Assembly (NCBI GenBank): GCA_030824835.1
Contig: JAPJRA010000252.1
Coordinates: forward strand, 979 to 6,101
Length of the DNA stretch: 5,123 bases
Direction of reading: 5' to 3'
Source of the DNA: Geminicoccaceae bacterium
GTDB lineage: Bacteria; Pseudomonadota; Alphaproteobacteria; Geminicoccales; Geminicoccaceae
This document shows, piece after piece, positions 1 through 4,937 of this stretch. The translations under genes and the position numbers were made by a program. Each line of letters starts with the position of its first letter. Within the stretch, counting starts at the first letter, position 1. A model generated the notes under the pieces. That model did no database searches. It was not told the origin of the DNA and saw only the letters and a program-made list of their open reading frames with translations.

Positions 1-783
1 CTGCCGGTGCTGGGGATGGGGCTCAGCCTGCCGGCGCCGGTGGATTTCGGTGCCGGCCGCGTGGTCGGCCCGTCGATCATGACCGGCTGGGATGATTTCG
101 ACATTGCCGGCTGGTTCGGGCGCCGATTCGACGTGCCGGTCCTCGCGGACAACGACGTCAACATCCTGACGCTGGCCGAGTGCCGGCACGGCTGGCCGGA
201 CGCCGACCAGCTGCTGTTCATCAAGGCCGGCAACGGCATCGGCAGCGGCATCGTCATCGACGGCAAGCTGCATCGCGGGGCCCAGGGCGCCGCGGGCGAC
301 ATCGGGCATATCCAGCTCGGCGCCGCGCCCCATCCATTGTGCCGCTGCGGCAAGCTCGGCTGCGTCGAGGCCCGGGCGGCGGGATGGGCGCTGGCCAGGG
401 ATCTGCGGGCCCTGGGCTTCGAAGCTACCGACGCGCGCGATGTCCTGGCTCTGGTCGGGCGCAATCAACCGGAGGCGGTGCGGCTGGTGCGCGAGGCCGG
501 CCGGGTGCTGGGCGAGGTGGCGGCCGACTGCGTGGCCGTCCTCAACCCGAGCCGGATCATCCTGGGCGGAACGCTGGCCCGAGCGGACCAGCATCTGCTG
601 GCGGGTGTGCTGGAGCTCGTCTACCAGCGCTCGCTGCCGCTGGCGACGAGGCAACTGCAGATCCACACCAGCCGGCTCGACGAAGCGGCGGGGATCATCG
701 GCACGGCCCAGCTGGTGATCGAATCGCAGCTCCAGCCGGAAGCGGTCGGCAGCACCATCCTGCGCCTGATGCGCCGCCCCTGA
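1..783 (+). CDS. ROK-family protein, probably a transcriptional regulator (5' end outside window)
   Basis: The frame is open from the first base to a TGA stop at 781-783, so the N-terminus is missing. What remains is most of a ROK (repressor, ORF, kinase) domain. An Asn-Asp pair in ADNDVN (codons 145-162) carries the Asp that serves as catalytic base in ROK sugar kinases. A Gly-rich phosphate-binding stretch, GNGIGSGIVIDG, lies at 232-267. The ROK signature follows: GDIGH at 295-309, then CRCGKLGCVE at 340-369. The His and three Cys are the usual structural zinc ligands. Kinases usually have Glu where this protein has Asp in GDIGH. From memory, the phrases around GRVVGPSIMTGWDDFDI resemble ROK regulators that carry an N-terminal winged helix and control sugar uptake genes. 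A regulator is therefore more likely than a sugar kinase, but the deciding N-terminus is not visible. The ATG at 22 is internal, not a real start. Confidence 0.9.
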   Translation: MPVLGMGLSLPAPVDFGAGRVVGPSIMTGWDDFDIAGWFGRRFDVPVLADNDVNILTLAECRHGWPDADQLLFIKAGNGIGSGIVIDGKLHRGAQGAAGDIGHIQLGAAPHPLCRCGKLGCVEARAAGWALARDLRALGFEATDARDVLALVGRNQPEAVRLVREAGRVLGEVAADCVAVLNPSRIILGGTLARADQHLLAGVLELVYQRSLPLATRQLQIHTSRLDEAAGIIGTAQLVIESQLQPEAVGSTILRLMRRP

Positions 784-803
784 ATCTGCCGAGCGTGGCA
801 GAT
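784..803. terminator. Small hairpin in the convergent gap, possible terminator
   Basis: ATCTGCC at 784-790 and GGCAGAT at 797-803 form a perfect 7-bp stem with a 6-base loop, starting right after the ROK stop codon. There is no T-run after it on the plus strand. On the minus strand the CTTTTC run lies before the stem, not after it. It sits between two genes that face each other, where a terminator is expected, but the form is not canonical. Confidence 0.35.
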
Positions 804-857
804 CCAGAAAAGGGGCTAGAACGAGGTCGGCGCGAGGCTGTCGGGTTCCTGCGGGCC

Positions 858-2030
858 CTACAGCTTGTGCTCGGTCAGCCAGCCGATCAGCAGGTCGGCT
901 ACCTGATGGTTGTTCTTCTCGATCATCATCATGTGGCCGTTGCCGTCCAGGCCCTTCTCCGGCAGGCGGACGAAGTCGTTCTGCACGCCGGCCTGGGTCA
1001 GGTACGCGGCCGTGCAATGGTCGTAGGCCGCGTGATAGGAAGCGTCCGAGCTGACGATGATGATCGGGATGCCGGCAAGGTTGGGCAGTCGGTGCACGGG
1101 CTCGGCCTGGACGTAGCAACGGACGAGCTCGTCGCTGTCGGCCTTCTCCTGCTGGGACCCCTTCAACGCGGCGGGGTCGGTCACGGGCGGGTCGTAGGTG
1201 AGGGGCACGCGGGCTACGCCCCAGGTGCGGACGGGTTTAGCGTCGTAACCGAACCAGTCGGGAGCACCCTTGAACTCGACGTCCTGGAACGGCGGCCCGC
1301 TGGGCTCGATGCTCACGATGCCCTGGACCAGCTGCGGCCTGGCGTCGGCGATGAGCCAGCCGAACGGGCCCGACTGGCTGTGCACCAGCACGACCGCCGG
1401 ACCGATGCGGTCGAGCAGGGCGGCGCCGGCGGCCTGGTTCAGCGCCTCGGTCTCGTCGCCGTCCTTCATGCTGGCGACCTGCGAGGCGTAGAACTGGTCG
1501 AACGCAGGATCGCCCTTGAGCCCGGTCCCGGGCCACTGCGTGTGCCGCTCGGCCTGCGGCCAGAGCTTGAAATTCTGGGGCGCCGTGAAGCGCTGCTCGA
1601 TCCGCGTCGTGGCGTTGCGGGCATAGGGCCCGTAGGCGTCCTCGAACTGACCCGATCGCGCCCGGCCCGGCTGGTCGACGACATAGACCTCGTAACCGGC
1701 ACGGAGAAAGTCCTGGGCCCAGCCACGCCGGCCGTCGGGCGTGCCGATGAAGTTGGTGCCGGTCTGGCCGCCACCATGGATCATCACCACGGGATAGGGC
1801 CGTGCCACCTCGTGTGGCTTGAAATGCTCGACGTACATCGCGCCGTTCAGCACGTCGCCGCCCTCTCCGGTCTCGTAGTGCCCGCCGACGAAGAAGTAGT
1901 CGTGCGCGCTGAGGACGATGTCGCCCTGATCGGTGGGTTGCGGCGCGTCCGCGGCGAAACAGAGCGTGCTGCCGGTGGCGAGCGTGACAAAAGCCAACGC
2001 GGCAACAGTGTGCCTGCCAGTCGAGTTCAT
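858..2030 (-). CDS. Exported alpha/beta hydrolase, esterase 713-like
   Basis: This 390-residue protein starts with a Sec-type signal peptide: a short basic start, a hydrophobic stretch at about 8-25, and likely cleavage near CFA-A (residues 24-27). It should act in the periplasm or outside the cell. The alpha/beta hydrolase core is clear. HGGGQTG (85-91) forms the oxyanion-hole loop and VVDQPGRARSG (117-127) follows the next strand. VLVHSQSG (214-221) is the nucleophile elbow with Ser218. SIEPSG (240-245) supplies Glu242. GNGHMMMIEKN (363-373) supplies His366. A Ser-Glu-His triad whose acid sits about 24 residues after the serine, after strand 6, is as I recall the hallmark of bacterial esterase 713 and relatives. 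The elbow reads V-H-S-Q-S rather than G-x-S-x-G. Cys305 and Cys339 could form a disulfide after export. The substrate is unknown; an ester or lactone is the family expectation. The start is supported by GGGAAG five bases upstream. The lipoprotein option is unlikely because Cys24 has no proper lipobox. Confidence 0.9.
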   Translation of the reverse strand: MNSTGRHTVAALAFVTLATGSTLCFAADAPQPTDQGDIVLSAHDYFFVGGHYETGEGGDVLNGAMYVEHFKPHEVARPYPVVMIHGGGQTGTNFIGTPDGRRGWAQDFLRAGYEVYVVDQPGRARSGQFEDAYGPYARNATTRIEQRFTAPQNFKLWPQAERHTQWPGTGLKGDPAFDQFYASQVASMKDGDETEALNQAAGAALLDRIGPAVVLVHSQSGPFGWLIADARPQLVQGIVSIEPSGPPFQDVEFKGAPDWFGYDAKPVRTWGVARVPLTYDPPVTDPAALKGSQQEKADSDELVRCYVQAEPVHRLPNLAGIPIIIVSSDASYHAAYDHCTAAYLTQAGVQNDFVRLPEKGLDGNGHMMMIEKNNHQVADLLIGWLTEHKL

Positions 2031-2035
2031 GGTAT

Positions 2036-2041
2036 CTTCCC
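2036..2041 (-). promoter_or_regulatory. Ribosome binding site of the alpha/beta hydrolase
   Basis: The minus strand reads GGGAAG, then five bases (ATACC), then ATG at 2030-2028. This fixes the start ahead of the signal peptide. The site directly touches one arm of the long inverted repeat at 2042-2118, so folding of the leader could affect ribosome access. Confidence 0.7.
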
Positions 2042-2118
2042 TGATTATTGTTGATGCTTGATGACGTCATTGCTGGTGGCCGTCGAGTCGCAGCATGATG
2101 ACGCATTAACAATAATCA
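2042..2118. repeat. Long inverted repeat in the hydrolase leader
   Basis: TGATTATTGTTGATGC (2042-2057) and GCATTAACAATAATCA (2103-2118) are reverse complements at 15 of 16 positions. Nested inside are TGCTG (2071-2075) and CAGCA (2091-2095), which can pair around a 15-base loop. TGATGACG occurs at 2059-2066 and again at 2096-2103, and ATGACGTCAT (2061-2070) is a perfect 10-base palindrome. The single imperfect pair is A-C in minus-strand RNA but G-U in plus-strand RNA. The element lies between the candidate promoter and the ribosome binding site of the hydrolase. It could be a pair of distant operator half-sites or an mRNA leader fold; the sequence does not decide. Confidence 0.75.
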
Positions 2119-2140
2119 AGCGACGACACTAATCTAATCA

Positions 2141-2169
2141 ATTATGAACATGTCTGCCATGCGCGTCAT
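2141..2169 (-). promoter_or_regulatory. Candidate sigma-70 promoter for the alpha/beta hydrolase
   Basis: On the minus strand ATGACG (2169-2164) matches TTGACA at 4 of 6 bases and CATAAT (2146-2141) matches TATAAT at 5 of 6, with a 17-base spacer. Transcription would begin near 2134, giving a leader of about 100 bases that contains the long inverted repeat. The position and local AT-richness fit; no stronger pair is evident nearby. Confidence 0.5.
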
Positions 2170-2196
2170 TTTGCATTGCTGATCATGAGATGCAAA
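2170..2196. promoter_or_regulatory. Dyad abutting the -35 box, candidate regulator binding site
   Basis: TTTGCAT (2170-2176) and ATGCAAA (2190-2196) are perfect inverted repeats separated by 13 bases, with TGATCA near the centre. The dyad begins at the base next to the candidate -35 box and is centred about 49 bases upstream of the predicted transcription start. That is a typical place for an activator. The binding protein is unknown; the partial LysR and ROK genes in the window are not adjacent to it. Confidence 0.45.
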
Positions 2197-2240
2197 CGAG
2201 CATTGCGCTGTTGAGGCGCATCGATTTGTCGTTCGATAAC

Positions 2241-2271
2241 GGCGTGGCGACGGGTCGGGCGCCGCCACGCC
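2241..2271 (-). terminator. GC-rich hairpin after the class C-type hydrolase, probable terminator
   Basis: GGCGTGGCG (2241-2249) and CGCCACGCC (2263-2271) form a perfect 9-bp GC-rich stem with a 13-base loop. Reading the minus strand, it starts about ten bases after the TAG stop of the upstream hydrolase. The bases after the stem are GTTATCG, not a run of T, so it is a weak match to a Rho-independent terminator. Its position between two tandem genes suggests it separates them. Confidence 0.5.
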
Positions 2272-2280
2272 GGGGGATGG

Positions 2281-3543
2281 CTAGCTCACCGACTGGTAGA
2301 CCGCGGTCTCGAACTCGTAGAAGTTAGCCAGCGTCTTCTCGTCGACGAACGGGAGGACCTGCGCCATGTAGACGCCGCCCAGGCCCGATTTCGGGTCGAT
2401 CCAGAAGAAGGTGTTCTGGATGCCGGCCCAGGCCAGGCTTCCGGCCGGCCTGCCCGTGGGTGCGGTCTCCTCGTTGATCATGAAGCTCAGGCCCCAGCTC
2501 TTCGGCACGCCGGGAAAGAACTCGGCGTCGAGCGAGCGCGCCGGGTTCGTGGTCTCCAGCATCACGACCCGGATGTCGCCCATGTTGTTGCGGCTCATCT
2601 CCGCCACCGTCTCCGGCTTCAGGATCTGATGCCCGTTGCCGCTGCCGCCATTGAGGATCATCCGCATGAACCGCTGATAGTCGCCGGCGGTCGAGTAGAG
2701 CCCGCCGCCACCGTTCTCGGTCGGTGGATCCTGCTTGCTGACCCAGCCGGTCGCGGCCAGCCGGCCTTCGGCGTCGCGCTGGTGCGAGGTGGCCCGGCGC
2801 CGCTCCATGTCGGCAGAGATCGCGTAGCCGGTGCTGGTCATGCCGAGCGGCACGAAGACATGGTCGCTCATGTAGGTGCCGAGCGACTTGCCGCTCACCA
2901 CCTGGACCAGCTTGCCGACCCAATCCATGGAGATGCCGTATTCCCAGCGCTCACCCGGATCGAACATCAAGGGTGGGTAGAAGGCCTCCTCTTTGCCGGA
3001 ATCCAGGCCCGGAAAGTTGGTCTGCTTCATGTAGCGGTCGAGGTTGGCGTCCCAGAGATTGTAGGCGAAGCCGGAGGTGTGGGTGTTGAGGTCGCGCAGC
3101 GTGATCTCGCGCTTGGGCGGCCGCAGGCGCGGCTGGCCGCTCGCGTCCCAGCCGTCGAGCACCTGCAGCTTCTTCGCATCCGGGACGTAGCGGGAGATCG
3201 GCGCGTCGAGCTCCAGCTTGCCCTGCTCCACCAGCTGCATCGAACAGGTGGCCGTGATCGGCTTGGTCATCGAGGCCTGGTAGAACACGGTATCCGGGGT
3301 CATGGCGACACCACCGCCGAGACCACGCTCGCCGAAGGCACCCTCATAGATGGTCCCATCGCGATCGGTCACGGCGACGACCATGCCAGGGACGTCGCCA
3401 CGCTCGACGGCGGTCTGGAGCACCTTCTCGATCGCATCGGTCTGCAGGTCGCCGCGGGAAGCGGCCAGCACCCATCGGGGCGCCGATGTGCCGGCCGCCA
3501 GGACGGCACCCGTCATCAAGGACTGACGTCGCGTGAATCGCAT
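2281..3543 (-). CDS. Tat-exported serine hydrolase, class C beta-lactamase / EstB-like
   Basis: This 420-residue protein belongs to the class C beta-lactamase superfamily, which includes EstB-type esterases, D-aminopeptidases and penicillin-binding-like enzymes. FTRRQSLM (3-10) followed by a hydrophobic run to about 27 looks like a twin-arginine export signal, with cleavage near VLA-A. S91-M-T-K94 holds the nucleophilic serine and its lysine. LNTHTSGF (152-159) is a conserved family stretch. Y202 in WEYGIS (200-205) is the expected second-motif tyrosine. GGGGLYSTAGDY (278-289) is typical of the family. W372-A-G374 stands where true beta-lactamases have KTG. The missing KTG and the Tyr-x-x-Ser pattern point to an esterase or peptidase rather than an antibiotic-degrading enzyme. 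Length is normal for the family. The start at 3543 is preferred over an ATG at 3624 because of AGGGAGGAT five bases upstream and the export signal right after it. The stop is TAG at 2283-2281. Confidence 0.92.
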   Translation of the reverse strand: MRFTRRQSLMTGAVLAAGTSAPRWVLAASRGDLQTDAIEKVLQTAVERGDVPGMVVAVTDRDGTIYEGAFGERGLGGGVAMTPDTVFYQASMTKPITATCSMQLVEQGKLELDAPISRYVPDAKKLQVLDGWDASGQPRLRPPKREITLRDLNTHTSGFAYNLWDANLDRYMKQTNFPGLDSGKEEAFYPPLMFDPGERWEYGISMDWVGKLVQVVSGKSLGTYMSDHVFVPLGMTSTGYAISADMERRRATSHQRDAEGRLAATGWVSKQDPPTENGGGGLYSTAGDYQRFMRMILNGGSGNGHQILKPETVAEMSRNNMGDIRVVMLETTNPARSLDAEFFPGVPKSWGLSFMINEETAPTGRPAGSLAWAGIQNTFFWIDPKSGLGGVYMAQVLPFVDEKTLANFYEFETAVYQSVS

Positions 3544-3546
3544 CGG

Positions 3547-3555
3547 ATCCTCCCT
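3547..3555 (-). promoter_or_regulatory. Strong ribosome binding site that sets the hydrolase start
   Basis: The minus strand reads AGGGAGGAT before ATG at 3543-3541. Its GGAGG core lies at 3553-3549, five bases from the start. An upstream in-frame ATG at 3624 would add 27 residues that look nothing like a signal peptide and would bury the twin-arginine motif, so this site decides the start. Confidence 0.85.
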
Positions 3556-3666
3556 GTCAAATCTTGGGCAAGCATCCAGACAATAGCCGGCCTGTTGCCG
3601 AGCCAGTGCATCAATGCCCACCATCCGCCAGCCCTGTCGGGGTTAGCTGGCCATCAAACAGGGTGA

Positions 3667-3700
3667 TCAATCGACGGTTGTCGGTCAATCGGCGATTGAC
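3667..3700. promoter_or_regulatory. TCAATCG repeat cluster with perfect palindrome, candidate operator
   Basis: TCAATCGACG (3667-3676) and TCAATCGGCG (3685-3694) are direct repeats 18 bases apart. The second is part of a perfect palindrome, GTCAATCG-G-CGATTGAC (3684-3700), giving a third, inverted copy of the heptamer. It lies 124 bases upstream of the serine hydrolase start and 203 bases upstream of the glycosyltransferase. The 17-base dyad is the size of a dimeric repressor site. The regulator is unknown. Confidence 0.45.
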
Positions 3701-3763
3701 GCGATATGGGCGTCGCAACGCATGGCTGCATTGCGGAACCGTAACCTGCGCGTCGACTTATCT

Positions 3764-3800
3764 GGCGCGCCGCCCATCCTTGACAACGGCGGGGCGCGCC
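3764..3800. repeat. Paired GGCGCGCC palindromes flanking TTGACA
   Basis: GGCGCGCC occurs at 3764-3771 and 3793-3800. Each copy is self-complementary, and the two can also pair with each other as an 8-bp stem around 21 bases. The loop contains TTGACA at 3780-3785, a perfect -35 hexamer, but bases 17 further on are not a -10 box. No function is assigned. Confidence 0.4.
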
Positions 3801-3902
3801 GATCGGGGCCTGCGGCGGCAGCACTATCTTCAAGCGAAAAAAGAGCCTAGACAATTCGATCGTTATTTTTAGCAGGCAACTATTCGATCCGGTCGATGGT
3901 GA

Positions 3903-4937
3903 ATGTCTCAACTACAGATTTCGGGGCCGCCGACGCGGACAGCCGCGCGGTTCGAGTTCTTCAGCAATATCGCGCGGCATGTCGTCCAAGATCACGGCAT
4001 CGACGATCGGCGTTGGTTCATCGTCTATGACGGCAACACTGAGTTGCCGATGCTCGGCCCCGACAGCGTGGTGTTCATCTATGGCGACGAGCGCTCGCTG
4101 CTGCCCTGGCGCTACCGGAATGCCGGCCTGATCCTCAAGGGCATGGGCTATGCGCCGTACCGGACCGAGGCGTGGCGCGCGAAACTCGCCAGTACCCTCG
4201 ATCATGCCCGGATCATCCGCAATAAAGCGCTGAACGCCAGGATCAGAAAGCGGCTCGGCGTCGCGGCCCACGCCAGTCTTATCCGCCGGACGCTGCCGTT
4301 TCCGCTCGGCTATGCGAGGCAGCCCGAGGTGCCGTTCAAGCCGTTCACCGAGCGCCGCCGCCTGATCTGGTACTCGGGCAGCTCCCGCAACGTCGGGGGG
4401 CCGACACTGGCGCTGAAGCGCCTGCTGGCGGACGAGCCGAAGTTCGCGGCGCGGCGGGCGCTGCTCGCCAGCCTGCGGAGAATCGGGGCGGTGCATCCCG
4501 ACTGGCCGATCGGCATGGAGCCGTTTGAAACCTACGCGGATACGCTCAAGGCGCCGCCCGGCTACGCCGACTGCATGATGGACACCATGATCGCGCCGGT
4601 GCCCCGGGGGACGACCCCCGAGACGCACCGGTTCTTCGAGGCGATGCGGGCCGGCTGCGTGGTCATCGGCGAGCCGTTGCCGGACTTCTGGTTCTACCGC
4701 TCGGCGCCCGCCCTGCGCCTGTCCCGCTGGGACGAGCTGCCGGCGATCGTGGAGGACTTGGTGGCCGCGCCGGACCGCCTGCAGGCGCTCCACGAAGCGT
4801 CCGTGCGCTGGTGGCGCGAGGTTTGCAGCCCCGAGGCGCTGGCCGCCACGGTGGCCGGCATCCTGCGTGGCACCGACACGGTGACCGCGGTCAAGGCGCG
4901 CTCCAGCGCCGCCGGGCTGCCTGGAAGTGGTCGATGA
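3903..4937 (+). CDS. Exostosin-like (GT47-type) glycosyltransferase
   Basis: This 344-residue protein has no signal peptide or membrane segment and is probably cytoplasmic. Its C-terminal half resembles the donor-binding part of exostosin / GT47 family GT-B glycosyltransferases. The key stretch is APVPRGTTPETHRFFEAMRA (231-250) with GCVVIGE directly after (251-257), matching the family pattern of a Pro-Arg-Gly turn, a helix ending in EA-x-x-AGC, and a hydrophobic strand. The N-terminal half has VVFIYGDE (56-63) and WYSGSSRN (156-163), the latter at the likely start of the second Rossmann-like domain. It would transfer a sugar from a nucleotide donor; sugar and acceptor are unknown. The start is the first possible one, because an in-frame TGA lies directly before it at 3900-3902. 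No good ribosome binding site is visible. No polysaccharide genes flank it. The last 20 or so residues look like low-complexity tail and overlap the LysR gene on the other strand. Confidence 0.75.
   Translation: MSQLQISGPPTRTAARFEFFSNIARHVVQDHGIDDRRWFIVYDGNTELPMLGPDSVVFIYGDERSLLPWRYRNAGLILKGMGYAPYRTEAWRAKLASTLDHARIIRNKALNARIRKRLGVAAHASLIRRTLPFPLGYARQPEVPFKPFTERRRLIWYSGSSRNVGGPTLALKRLLADEPKFAARRALLASLRRIGAVHPDWPIGMEPFETYADTLKAPPGYADCMMDTMIAPVPRGTTPETHRFFEAMRAGCVVIGEPLPDFWFYRSAPALRLSRWDELPAIVEDLVAAPDRLQALHEASVRWWREVCSPEALAATVAGILRGTDTVTAVKARSSAAGLPGSGR

Larger units (their letters stand above)
3544..3902. other. Divergent intergenic region, no convincing gene
   Basis: This 359-base stretch separates the minus-strand serine hydrolase from the plus-strand glycosyltransferase. 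It should hold promoters for both. It contains the TCAATCG repeats (3667-3700), two GGCGCGCC palindromes (3764-3800), a TTGACA hexamer at 3780-3785 without a good -10 partner, and an AT-richer end at 3831-3870. ATTCGATC occurs at 3854-3861 and again at 3882-3889. Open frames of 102 codons (+, 3564-3872) and 85 codons (-, 3654-3911) cross it, but their translations are Arg- and Pro-rich and of low plausibility. No RNA gene is recognised. Confidence 0.6.

Noticed and set aside
180..2054. 624-codon plus-strand open frame
   Set aside because: It runs out of frame through the ROK gene and then antisense to the alpha/beta hydrolase. Its translation is Arg-, Gly- and Ala-rich without recognisable domains, as expected from GC-rich third-position bias; both real genes have clear motifs.
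2042..2118. Insertion-sequence or miniature transposon ends
   Set aside because: The inverted arms enclose only 45 bases and no flanking target-site duplication was seen, so a regulatory or structural element is more likely.
3544..3624. Upstream in-frame ATG at 3624 as start of the class C-type hydrolase
   Set aside because: The extra 27 residues are not signal-like and would precede the twin-arginine motif, while the ATG at 3543 has GGAGG five bases upstream.
2629..3666. 345-codon plus-strand open frame antisense to the class C-type hydrolase
   Set aside because: The opposite strand carries the intact catalytic motifs, an export signal and a strong ribosome binding site. The antisense translation is His-, Gly- and Val-rich shadow with no domain.
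3780..3808. TTGACA at 3780-3785 as a plus-strand promoter for the glycosyltransferase
   Set aside because: The sequence 16-18 bases downstream is GC-rich with no -10-like hexamer, so the hexamer alone is not enough.
3564..3911. Two small open frames (102 codons plus, 85 codons minus) in the divergent region
   Set aside because: They overlap each other antisense, have Arg-rich low-plausibility translations, no ribosome binding site and no recognised domain.
3912..4793. 293-codon minus-strand frame antisense to the glycosyltransferase
   Set aside because: Its translation is an Arg-, Pro- and Ala-rich shadow, while the plus strand encodes the recognisable GT47-like motifs.
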